From: JAVBUY01 sp031552735
GTDB lineage: Bacteria > Bacillota > Clostridia > Christensenellales > Aristaeellaceae
Assembly (NCBI GenBank): GCA_031552735.1
Contig: JAVBMF010000011.1
Location: forward strand, 1 to 10,915
Reading direction: 5' to 3'
DNA length: 10,915 bases
Part shown: positions 1-5,448 of the stretch, in pieces
Position numbering within the stretch: position 1 is the first letter of the stretch
Layout: every line of letters begins with the position of its first letter
The notes under the pieces: model-generated
Database searches by the model: none
Told to the model about the DNA's origin: nothing
The model's input: the letters and a program-made list of their open reading frames with translations, nothing else
Position numbers and translations under genes: made by a program

Positions 1-41
1 TGCCTGGATCGAAATGCCGCAATGCCGAAAGTTTCCGGCAT
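1..41 (-). CDS. N-terminus of a probable DUF3343 protein (partial, runs off the left edge)
   Basis: Only the first 13 codons plus two bases lie in the window; they read MPETFGIAAFRSR. The ATG (complement of 39-41) follows a strong GGAGGG ribosome binding site about 8 bases upstream (complement of about 49-54), and a good promoter lies further upstream at 92-120. The run I-A-A-F-R-S-R resembles the opening strand of DUF3343 proteins, small putative sulfur/selenium-carrier-like proteins often encoded beside TIGR01977-type cysteine desulfurases. That is exactly the neighbour found here, in divergent orientation. The start and strand are well supported. The family is an inference from a very short peptide plus context, so another small protein cannot be excluded. 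Confidence 0.5.
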   Translation of the reverse strand, partial: MPETFGIAAFRSR

Positions 42-91
42 ATCTGTCCCTCCTTCATTCGCGCCGTCATGCGCCGGGCGCGGGATAATAT

Positions 92-120
92 ACTATACGG
101 CGGGCACGGCTGAACGTGAA
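92..120 (-). promoter_or_regulatory. Sigma-A-type promoter for the leftward gene
   Basis: On the minus strand TTCACG (120-115), a 17-bp spacer and TATAGT (97-92) form a plausible -35/-10 pair, giving a leader of about 45 nt before the ATG at 41. An overlapping alternative is TTCAGC (114-109), 18 bp, TATTAT (90-85). The same AT-rich core (84-97, in otherwise very GC-rich sequence) offers GATAAT and TATACT on the plus strand for the rightward gene, but without a convincing -35. It may therefore act as a shared divergent control region. Confidence 0.5.
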
Positions 121-143
121 AGCCGCCGCGTGGGAGGGACAGC

Positions 144-1271
144 ATGATCTATCTGGACAACGCGGCGACCAGCTTCCCCAAGCCGCCGGAAGTCGCGCGC
201 GCCATGGCCGGTGTGCTGGACAAAATTGGCGCGAACCCAGGCCGCTCGGGGCATCGCATGGCGCTGGCCGCTGGCCGCGTGATCTATCAATGCCGCGAGC
301 TGCTGGCCGAATACTTGGGTGTGGACGATTCCGCGCGCATCGTTTTTTGCAGCAATTGCACCGACGCGCTCAATACCGCCATCCACGGAGCCATCTCGCC
401 CGGCGACCATGTGATCGCCACGCTGCTGGAGCACAACTCGGTGCTGCGGCCACTGAGCGGCCTGTTGGTCGGCGGGCGTATCCAACTGACGCTGCTCACG
501 CCCGAGGCCGACGGCACGGTATCGGCGCAGCAGGTACAGCGCGCCATCAAGCCCAACACGCGCCTCGTTGTCTGCACGCACATGTCCAATGTGACCGGCG
601 CGCTGCAACCGGTGGCCGCCATCAGCCGCGTCGCGCGGGCGGCTGGCGCGCTCTTCTTGGTGGATGCGGCACAGACTGCGGGCAAGATGGACACCCGCCC
701 CGACGCGCTGGGCGCCGATCTGTTGGCCATGCCCGGGCACAAAGGGCTGATGGGCCCGCACGGCACCGGCGTGCTGTATGTGCGCCCGGGCGTGCAACTG
801 GCCACCATGCGCCAGGGCGGCACCGGCTCGCTATCCGAGAGCATGCTGCAACCCGAGGATCTGCCCGACCGATTCGAGAGCGGCACGCAGAACTTGCCCG
901 GCATCGCGGGTCTGCTGGCCGGTCTGCGCTTTGTGCGCGCGCACCAGGCCGAGATCGCCCAGCGCGAAGCGGCGTTATCCGAACGCCTGCTCCACGGCCT
1001 GGCCAATATCCCGCGCGTCGTGCTTTATTCGCGCCCCGGCGCGGGCGTGGTTAGTTTCAATGTGGGCGAGGCGCAGTCCGGCCAAGTGGCCGAGCAGCTC
1101 GACCAGGCCAATGTCGCGGTGCGCGGCGGGCTGCATTGCGCGCCTGGCGTGCATCAGCACCAGGGCACACTGGAATCCGGCGCAGTGCGCGCCAGCCCGG
1201 GCTTCTTCAATACCGAGCGCGATGTGGATACGCTATTGCGCGCGGTGCGCATCATCTCGCGGAATGTGTAG
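144..1271 (+). CDS. Cysteine desulfurase family protein (class V aminotransferase, TIGR01977-like)
   Basis: This is a 375-residue PLP enzyme of the NifS/SufS class V fold. Such enzymes remove sulfur (or selenium) from cysteine (or selenocysteine) and pass it on as an enzyme-bound persulfide. Visible landmarks are the N-terminal YLDNAATSFPKP; H97 in LLEHNSV, which stacks on the cofactor; D174 in LVDAAQTAG, which binds the pyridine nitrogen; the Schiff-base K200 in MPGHKGLMGPHGTG; and C332 in GGLHCAP, the persulfide-forming cysteine. The C-terminal GTLESGAVRASPGFFNTERD matches the usual GT-R-S-G-FNT ending. The length is normal. The ATG is preceded by GGGAGG at 132-137. A probable DUF3343 gene diverges from it. 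The physiological acceptor (iron-sulfur, tRNA thiolation or selenium) cannot be told from the sequence. Confidence 0.93.
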   Translation: MIYLDNAATSFPKPPEVARAMAGVLDKIGANPGRSGHRMALAAGRVIYQCRELLAEYLGVDDSARIVFCSNCTDALNTAIHGAISPGDHVIATLLEHNSVLRPLSGLLVGGRIQLTLLTPEADGTVSAQQVQRAIKPNTRLVVCTHMSNVTGALQPVAAISRVARAAGALFLVDAAQTAGKMDTRPDALGADLLAMPGHKGLMGPHGTGVLYVRPGVQLATMRQGGTGSLSESMLQPEDLPDRFESGTQNLPGIAGLLAGLRFVRAHQAEIAQREAALSERLLHGLANIPRVVLYSRPGAGVVSFNVGEAQSGQVAEQLDQANVAVRGGLHCAPGVHQHQGTLESGAVRASPGFFNTERDVDTLLRAVRIISRNV

Positions 1272-1276
1272 GATAG

Positions 1277-1300
1277 AAAAAGAACCCCCGAGAGGGTTCT
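1277..1300 (-). terminator. Possible intrinsic terminator for the leftward operon
   Basis: Read on the minus strand, the 7-bp hairpin AGAACCC/GGGTTCT with a 6-nt loop is followed directly by TTTT and then CTATCC. It lies about 400 bp past the ABC ATPase stop, so it would leave a long 3' untranslated region. On the plus strand the same hairpin lacks a T-run and is a poor terminator for the cysteine desulfurase gene. Confidence 0.35.
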
Positions 1301-1539
1301 CAGGGCATCGACAAAGTCGATGCCCTCGAACAAAATGCAGAATGCATTTTGTTCGGTTGCACGGCTTTCGCCGCGACTCGCTTTGCTCGTGATGGCAGGT
1401 GCGTTTTCCTGCCGGAAAACTCCCCGCCCGCGCAGCATAGCTGCGCGATACGATTAAATATGAAGAGGCCTTCCCTTCATGCATCCCCGGATAGGGAAAC
1501 GGACTTTGCTGATGGTCTGAGAACCCCCGAGAGGGTTCT
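1281..1539. repeat. Hairpin mosaic bounded by identical 20-bp palindromes (MITE/REP-like)
   Basis: The intergenic space between two convergent genes contains at least seven hairpins in 259 bp. They are 1281-1300 (7-bp stem), 1302-1326 (perfect 11-bp stem, AAA loop), 1327-1355 (perfect 13-bp stem, GAA loop), 1403-1420 (7 bp, 4-nt loop), 1429-1447 (8 bp, ATA loop), 1471-1498 (6-bp stem, 16-nt loop) and 1520-1539 (7 bp). The first and last are the same 20-mer, AGAACCCCCGAGAGGGTTCT. Inward of them, 14 of 19 bases match in inverted orientation, so the unit has long imperfect inverted ends. No convincing protein is encoded. On the minus strand the 1281-1300 hairpin is followed by TTTT and could end the leftward ABC operon. 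Bases 1540-1693 show nothing else I can support. An intergenic repeat unit or MITE is inferred from structure only. Confidence 0.6.
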
Positions 1540-1693
1540 TGATGCGATCGCGGTATGTATTGCCAACCACTACGCTCGCGCCTGCCCATGCCTACGCCAG
1601 TGCCAGCGTGGGCATCGCCATCCTCAGAAACAGCAGCACAGCAGCGCGCGATGGTGTTTTCGCAATGTTTCATTTATGCTAATTTTTCGCCTG

Positions 1694-2278
1694 TCACTTT
1701 GCGCGCGGCGGGATGCCTGCCCCCGCCACCTCCACCACCTCCGCGCCCAGCGCGTCGGCTTCCTTCCGGCTGTGCGTCACCACCACCAGCAGCCTGCCCT
1801 GCGCGCAGTCCCGGATCAGCGCCCACATGTCCGCGCGCGTGGCGGCGTCCAACCCGTCGGTGGGCTCGTCGAGCAGCAGCACATCGCCCTGCATCGCCAG
1901 CGCGCGCGCCAGCGCCACCCGCCGTCGCATGCCGCCGGATAGTTCGTCGGGATAGCGGTTCTCCTCTCCCGCCAAGCCAACGCGCGTGAGCCAGTCCTGC
2001 GCCTTGTCTCCGCACACCAGCGCCAGATTTTGCCGGGCTGTGTACCAGGGCAACAAGCGATCCTCCTGAAAGAGCAGCGCGACGCGGCGATCGGTCATGC
2101 CGCATACCCGTCCCGCATCAGGCTGCTCCAGCCCCGCCAGCAGGCGCAGCATTGTGGTCTTGCCCCCACCGGATCGCCCCATCAGCGCCACCGCGCCACA
2201 TTCTGGCAGCGCCAGCGTGCAGCCGCGCAGCACCTGCTTGTCGCCATATGCGAAGGACACGTTGTCCAACCCGATCAT
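1694..2278 (-). CDS. ABC transporter ATP-binding protein (NitT/TauT/SsuB-like)
   Basis: This 194-residue cytoplasmic ATPase energises the adjacent permease. All nucleotide-binding motifs are present: Walker A GRSGGGKTT (34-42), Q-loop Q71 in LLFQEDRLLPW, signature LSGGM (113-117), Walker B DVLLLDE (132-138, catalytic E138), D-loop GLD and H-loop H169 in VVTHS. The Q-loop wording LLFQEDRLLPW is typical of the nitrate/sulfonate/thiamine-precursor transporter branch. At 194 residues it is shorter than the usual 230-260, lacking a C-terminal extension, but the core is intact. The ATG at 2278 overlaps the permease stop by 4 bp (ATGA), implying translational coupling; GAGGGGG lies upstream. An in-frame extension further upstream exists only because of high GC and lies antisense to no signal, so this start is preferred. 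Confidence 0.92.
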   Translation of the reverse strand: MIGLDNVSFAYGDKQVLRGCTLALPECGAVALMGRSGGGKTTMLRLLAGLEQPDAGRVCGMTDRRVALLFQEDRLLPWYTARQNLALVCGDKAQDWLTRVGLAGEENRYPDELSGGMRRRVALARALAMQGDVLLLDEPTDGLDAATRADMWALIRDCAQGRLLVVVTHSRKEADALGAEVVEVAGAGIPPRAK

Positions 2279-3042
2279 GCCGCCCGGCCCCCTCTCGCCC
2301 AGCGCCGCGCGCCCATCCGCAGCGCCCGCTCGATCAGCACGCTCAGCAGGATCACTGTCACCGTCCAGGCCAACAGCGCGTCGGTCTCCAGATAGATTTT
2401 CGCATCGCGCAGCTTGCCGCCGATGGACAGCAGCGTCACCGCCAGCACCTCGGCGGCGACGCACGCCTTCCAGCAGAGCCCCAGTGCGGTCTCGCACGCG
2501 GCCAGCAGCGCGGGCAGGATGCTGGGCACCGTCACCGCGCGCAGCGTCTTGCCGCGCGAGAAGCGATACATGCGCGCCATCTCGATCAGCGCCGGATCGA
2601 CCGCCGCCAATGCTTGCGCGGTCTGCCCCCAGACGATGGGCAGTACCATCAGCGCGCCGATCAGCATCGGCACCGCCGACGCGCTCATCCACACCAGCGC
2701 CAGAATGATAAACGACGGCACCGGCGTCGCACGGATCACGCGCAGCGCGGGTGCCAGCAAAGCATCGGCGATAGGCGACGCATGCGTGGCCGCCGCCAAC
2801 ACTACGCCGCCCGCCACGCCGCATACAAACGCGGCGGCAGTGCGGGTCAGCGTCGCCAGCACGGTCAACCAATAGTCGCTCGTGCCCAGCAGCCGCATCA
2901 GCGTGCCCGCCACCGCCCAAGGCGCGGGCAGCAGCAGCGGCTGTCGCACGGCCATCGCCAGCACCGCCCAGATCAGCAGCCAAAAGAGGGTGGCGAATAA
3001 GCCCGCCACCCTCTTTGGCATGCGCGTTTTATGGTGCGACAT
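2275..3042 (-). CDS. ABC transporter permease (binding-protein-dependent inner-membrane component)
   Basis: This 255-residue integral membrane protein has about six hydrophobic helices and forms the channel of the transporter with the adjacent ATPase and substrate-binding protein. Residues about 154-179 (EMARMYRFSRGKTLRAVTVP and the following SILPAL) form a degenerate EAA loop, the contact site for the ATPase. The conserved G and the LP ending are kept, while the leading EAA is altered to EMA. I chose the ATG at 3042 (MSHHKTRMPK) because GAGGA lies 8 bases upstream and an extension further upstream would merely read through the preceding gene. The start overlaps the substrate-binding protein gene by 14 bp and the stop overlaps the ATPase start by 4 bp. 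The type resembles NitT/TauT/SsuC permeases; the substrate is unknown. Confidence 0.9.
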   Translation of the reverse strand: MSHHKTRMPKRVAGLFATLFWLLIWAVLAMAVRQPLLLPAPWAVAGTLMRLLGTSDYWLTVLATLTRTAAAFVCGVAGGVVLAAATHASPIADALLAPALRVIRATPVPSFIILALVWMSASAVPMLIGALMVLPIVWGQTAQALAAVDPALIEMARMYRFSRGKTLRAVTVPSILPALLAACETALGLCWKACVAAEVLAVTLLSIGGKLRDAKIYLETDALLAWTVTVILLSVLIERALRMGARRWARGGRAA

Positions 3043-4015
3043 AATAGAAGTCCTCGCCGGGCAGCTTGCCGCCCACCGATTTCGGATTGGCGGCGAACCA
3101 AATCGCCAGCAGCGGCTCGGTGCGCGCGCGCACATCCGCGCCGGTGATATTCGCGATGCCGCAGCGCGGAATGGCCTGCACCGCTACCTCGGCGGAGGGC
3201 AGCAGCGTCAGTTCGGCTGCCATGGCCGCCACCTGATCGGTATCGGTGCGCGTCATTTCCGCTGAGGTCGTGTAGTCGGCCAGGAACCGCGCCACCGCGT
3301 CGGGCTGCTCGGCGGCAAACTGCTTGCGCACCATCCAGCCGGTCATCGCCATGCGCGCGCCGTTGTCTTTCGCTGCCTCGTTAAACGCGGCGGTCACATC
3401 CACCGCGATGCGCAGGCTGGGGTTCTTCATCATCACGGTGGTGACAAACGGCTCGGGCAGCATGGCCAGATTGACCTGACCGCCCGCCACCAGCGTCGCC
3501 AACTCCGCGTGCTCTGTGTTGAACGCCACCTGCACTTTATCCGCAATGCCCTTTTGGTTCAGGATGTATTGCAGCGTGTACTCCGGCGTCGCGCCCTGAC
3601 CGGTGGCGTTCAGCGTTTTGCCCGCCAGATCATCGACCGTGCGTACGGTGTCGCCGTTTTCCACGATGTACAGCCCACTTTCCGTGCTCAGCACCATCAA
3701 CTGCACCGCGCCCTCGGTCTTGTTGTACAGCGCGGCAGCGGCGTTTAATGGCAGCGCGGCAATGTCCAGTTGGCCTGCCGCCAGCGCCGCCACTACCTCA
3801 TCGGGCGCACCCGCGACCGTAAAGGCGTATCGCTCTGGCATTTCCTTCATCATATAGGTCGCGCCCAGCGCCGACGGCCCTTTCAGTACGCCGACGCGCA
3901 CCGTTTGCGCCTGCTGCGCGCTGGCCAGCGCGGTCACCGTGGTCATAAACAGCGTCAGCACCGCCAAAGCGCCCATCAGCGCGCGGACCACCGCATGTTT
4001 CTTCATATTCTTCAT
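3029..4015 (-). CDS. ABC transporter substrate-binding protein (NMT1/SsuA-like)
   Basis: This 328-residue exported solute receptor delivers ligand to the permease encoded just downstream. A basic N-terminus (MKNMKKHAVVR) is followed by a hydrophobic core (about 12-30) and a signal peptidase I-like site ALASA/QQ after residue 33. There is no lipobox cysteine, which is unusual for a monoderm bacterium. The mature part starts VRVGVLKGPSALGA and continues with the two-lobe pattern of NitT/TauT/SsuA or thiamine-precursor binding proteins: AALAAGQLDIAALPLNAAAALYN, then VDDLAGKTLNATGQGATPEY, then LATLVAGGQVNLAMLPEPF. The ATG at 4015 has GGAGGGG about 7 bases upstream. A second in-frame ATG at 4006 is less well placed. 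The gene follows the TM1266-like gene by 3 bp. The ligand is not deducible. Confidence 0.88.
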   Translation of the reverse strand: MKNMKKHAVVRALMGALAVLTLFMTTVTALASAQQAQTVRVGVLKGPSALGATYMMKEMPERYAFTVAGAPDEVVAALAAGQLDIAALPLNAAAALYNKTEGAVQLMVLSTESGLYIVENGDTVRTVDDLAGKTLNATGQGATPEYTLQYILNQKGIADKVQVAFNTEHAELATLVAGGQVNLAMLPEPFVTTVMMKNPSLRIAVDVTAAFNEAAKDNGARMAMTGWMVRKQFAAEQPDAVARFLADYTTSAEMTRTDTDQVAAMAAELTLLPSAEVAVQAIPRCGIANITGADVRARTEPLLAIWFAANPKSVGGKLPGEDFYYVAP

Positions 4016-4018
4016 ATA

Positions 4019-4276
4019 TTACCCCTCCAATGTTTTCTGCGTCAGCGCGCTCTTGACGATGACGCCAGGCACATTGCCCAGCCGCCCGGTCAGCGCGCCG
4101 ACGCGATCCGTAGTTCCCTGCACAATCACGCCGATCACCCCGATGCCGCGTGCCATATCCGGCACGCCGATGCGCCCGGTGATCATGTCGCCATACTCGC
4201 TCAATATCGCGTTGACTTGCGCGCTTCGCGTGATGTCCTCTACCACGATGCCCACAAATCCGATCCGCTTATCCAT
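4019..4276 (-). CDS. TM1266-like small ACT-type regulator (iron-only hydrogenase system regulator family)
   Basis: An 85-residue protein with the alternating strand-helix wording of the TM1266 family: MDKRIGFVGIVVED, then VNAILSEYGDMITGRIGVPD, then GIGVIGVIVQGTTDRVGALTGRLG, then GVIVKSAL. Family members are called putative regulators of [FeFe]-hydrogenase systems (TIGR03959-like) and are relatives of ACT/NikR C-terminal ligand-binding folds, but lack a DNA-binding domain. No hydrogenase gene is visible here; instead it is the first gene of an ABC transporter operon, with the substrate-binding gene only 3 bp downstream. The ATG at 4276 is chosen over an upstream ATG at 4318 because AAGGAGG sits 7 bases before it and the extension crosses a hairpin. 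A ligand-sensing role for the transporter is inferred from operon position only. Confidence 0.82.
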   Translation of the reverse strand: MDKRIGFVGIVVEDITRSAQVNAILSEYGDMITGRIGVPDMARGIGVIGVIVQGTTDRVGALTGRLGNVPGVIVKSALTQKTLEG

Positions 4277-4303
4277 AGGATGACCTCCTTTTTGAATGCA
4301 AAA

Positions 4304-4331
4304 CGCAGCCCACGTCACATCATGGGCTGCG
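4304..4331 (-). promoter_or_regulatory. Leader hairpin (possible attenuator) before the TM1266-ABC operon
   Basis: A perfect 9-bp stem (CGCAGCCCA/TGGGCTGCG) with a 10-nt loop is followed on the minus strand by TTTTGC, starting 27 bases before the TM1266-like ATG. The TTTT tail is short for a full terminator. A short reading frame with a good ribosome binding site ends inside the loop, so a translating ribosome would block the 5' arm. This suggests attenuation or control of access to the downstream ribosome binding site. It matches no riboswitch class I recognise. Confidence 0.45.
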
Positions 4332-4346
4332 CAAAAAATCCGTCAT
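4320..4346 (-). CDS. Possible 8-residue leader peptide
   Basis: ATG at 4346 opens an 8-codon frame reading MTDFLRSP and ending in TGA at 4320-4322, within the loop of the 4304-4331 hairpin. An excellent AAGGAGGA site sits 7 bases upstream (complement of about 4353-4360). It lies in the leader of the TM1266-ABC operon, about 100 nt after the predicted transcription start. There is no run of one amino acid as in classical amino-acid attenuators. It could also be chance; the strength and spacing of the ribosome binding site are the main support. Confidence 0.35.
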   Translation of the reverse strand: MTDFLRSP

Positions 4347-4364
4347 ACGGTTTCCTCCTTCTCC

Positions 4365-4418
4365 GGTCAGATTGCTCCTACCGTCAAATCAGTGGCGATC
4401 AGACCGCTCTTGCCGTCA
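4365..4418 (-). repeat. Two imperfect 22-nt direct repeats in the operon leader
   Basis: On the minus strand copy 1 (4418-4397) reads TGACGGCAAGAGCGGTCTGA followed by TC, and copy 2 (4386-4365) reads TGACGGTAGGAGCAATCTGA followed by CC. They match at 17 of 22 positions with starts 32 nt apart. A further TGACGG occurs at 4345-4340, inside the leader reading frame. They could be protein-binding sites on DNA or RNA, or paired structural elements; the purpose is unknown. Confidence 0.5.
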
Positions 4419-4453
4419 CGTTTCCGCTTCGGTTCGAGGCGTGCCTCGCGCAT

Positions 4454-4482
4454 AGCATAGCACACAGATCAAAATTTGTCTA
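4454..4482 (-). promoter_or_regulatory. Promoter for the TM1266-ABC operon
   Basis: TAGACA (4482-4477), a 17-bp spacer and TATGCT (4459-4454) on the minus strand form a sigma-A-like promoter that touches the stop codon region of the upstream FUSC-like gene. Transcription would begin near 4447, giving a leader of about 170 nt that opens with a 5-bp GC-rich hairpin (4435-4448). The FUSC-like gene and the ABC operon are therefore probably separate units, although read-through is possible because I see no terminator between them. Confidence 0.5.
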
Positions 4483-4483
4483 G

Positions 4484-4984
4484 TCAGGAATTGTTCTCAG
4501 TTGCCTCCCCTTGCTTCTTGCCCGGGTCACCCAGCAAGTGATTGACCGCCACCGCGATCACGATGCCGACCAGCGTATCGATGCTGCGCTTAATCGCATA
4601 GGCATACGAGGCTGAGCCATCGGTGGTGATGGTGATAATCAGGAACACCACGGCCGCCGAAGTGGACGCGATTTTTTTGCCCAACAGGTTGCAGACCAGA
4701 ATCACCAGCATCACGCCCAGGCCAATGGTCAGCGGGGCAGCCCATGCGGGCAGCAATGCGTTTAGCTCCATCACGCCAATGCTGATTGTGCCGCCGACCA
4801 CCGTGCCGATCGCGCGGTTGATGCCGTATTGGATAGAGTTCTGCACGGTGTCCAGCATAGAGAACACCACCGCGATGCATGCAAACACCGCGTTATCGCG
4901 GCCGACCAGCGCATAGAGTGCAAGGCAGCAAAACACCGCGACTCCTGTTTTCACGTTTCGCATGCCGATGGGCAATCTGCGCAT
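4484..4984 (-). CDS. Short FUSC / aromatic-acid-exporter-like membrane protein
   Basis: A 166-residue protein with about five hydrophobic segments. It contains the hallmarks of the ArAE_1/FUSC N-terminal membrane domain: VKTGVAVFCCLALYALVGRD, then SIQYGINRAIGTVVGGTISI, then a second arm with YAIKRSIDTLVGIVIAVAVN. Family members form pores proposed to export aromatic or other organic acids. Here only the membrane half is present; many relatives are 300 residues or more with a cytoplasmic C-terminal domain. The protein ends in a short polar tail (DPGKKQGEATENNS), so the short form looks natural rather than broken. The ATG at 4984 has AGAGGAGA about 8 bases upstream and a promoter at 5038-5067. 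The substrate is unknown. Confidence 0.85.
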   Translation of the reverse strand: MRRLPIGMRNVKTGVAVFCCLALYALVGRDNAVFACIAVVFSMLDTVQNSIQYGINRAIGTVVGGTISIGVMELNALLPAWAAPLTIGLGVMLVILVCNLLGKKIASTSAAVVFLIITITTDGSASYAYAIKRSIDTLVGIVIAVAVNHLLGDPGKKQGEATENNS

Positions 4985-5037
4985 AAAAAATCTCCTCTAG
5001 CTTTCCTTCTGACGCACGGTGCAATGCGCCGCGCAGT

Positions 5038-5067
5038 ATTGTAGCATGCCGCCGCGGGGCTTGTCCA
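5038..5067 (-). promoter_or_regulatory. Promoter for the FUSC-like gene
   Basis: TGGACA (5067-5062), an 18-bp GC-rich spacer and TACAAT (5043-5038) on the minus strand give a near-consensus sigma-A promoter. Transcription would start near 5031, leaving a leader of about 46 nt with the AGAGGAGA ribosome binding site. Confidence 0.65.
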
Positions 5068-5448
5068 GATGCTTGCGCAGCAGAACATCAATTCGTGCCA
5101 TGCATAATTACGCTCTTTAAGAATCAACGATTTTTTACTATTTGAATCATTTCCTTCACTTTTGCTTATGGGAAATTTTTCTTGACACTGCAAAATTTCG
5201 ACATCATCTGCTTGTTTTCTACAATTTTGTTCATTTTTACTATTTTATCTTGATATTATTGTCTTATTTTGCTATTATTTTCACAGAGGAAGTTTTCCAT
5301 CCTTTTTCTTAATTGCAACTATTGAAAAATTTCCTTCATTTTACATTGCATACAAATGCTTACAGGACGTGTCGCTGTCCTGTTTGGCTTCTCTGCTTCC
5401 TGTCACACCAAAACCGCACAAACGACAAAAAGAAAGGATGGATCCGTA
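5068..5448. other. AT-rich intergenic island with degenerate repeats
   Basis: Between the divergent FUSC-like and surface-protein genes, base composition falls sharply to strongly AT-rich from about 5105 to 5360, while both neighbours are GC-rich. A loose repeat is visible: ACTATT, a few bases, then TTTCCTTCA(C/T)TTTT at 5139-5163 and again about 180 bp later at 5319-5342. The string TTTTACTATTTT recurs with variation between them. No protein, tRNA or strong hairpin is supported. It holds the promoter for the surface protein and may be a binding region for a nucleoid-type silencer, though that is inference. Confidence 0.55.
5250..5278 (+). promoter_or_regulatory. Promoter for the surface protein gene
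   Basis: TTGATA (5250-5255), a 17-bp AT-rich spacer and TATTAT (5273-5278) form a near-consensus sigma-A promoter. Transcription from about 5285 would leave a leader of about 165 nt before the ATG at 5449. Another -35-like TTGACA lies at 5182-5187 but lacks a well-spaced -10. Confidence 0.6.

Noticed and set aside
116..1054. Alternative frames on both strands over the cysteine desulfurase gene
   Set aside because: Arg/Ala/Gly-rich composition without motifs; the frame at 144-1271 carries every catalytic residue of the family.
1694..2983. A 429-codon version of the ABC ATPase
   Set aside because: The first 235 codons are out of frame with the permease gene they cover and are low-complexity; the ATG at 2278 couples with the permease stop.
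2152..3000. Long plus-strand open frames across the ABC permease and ATPase
   Set aside because: They are His/Arg/Gln- and Pro-rich shadows caused by high GC content, opposite well-supported ABC genes with all motifs.
4340..4447. Cobalamin or TPP riboswitch
   Set aside because: A GCCACTG string occurs, as in cobalamin riboswitches, but the B12 box and the other conserved blocks are missing. TPP core blocks are also absent.
5356..5448. N-terminal extension of the surface protein from an upstream ATG
   Set aside because: It has no ribosome binding site, and the extension would place the signal segment about 40 residues in; the ATG at 5449 has AGAAAGGA and a proper signal.
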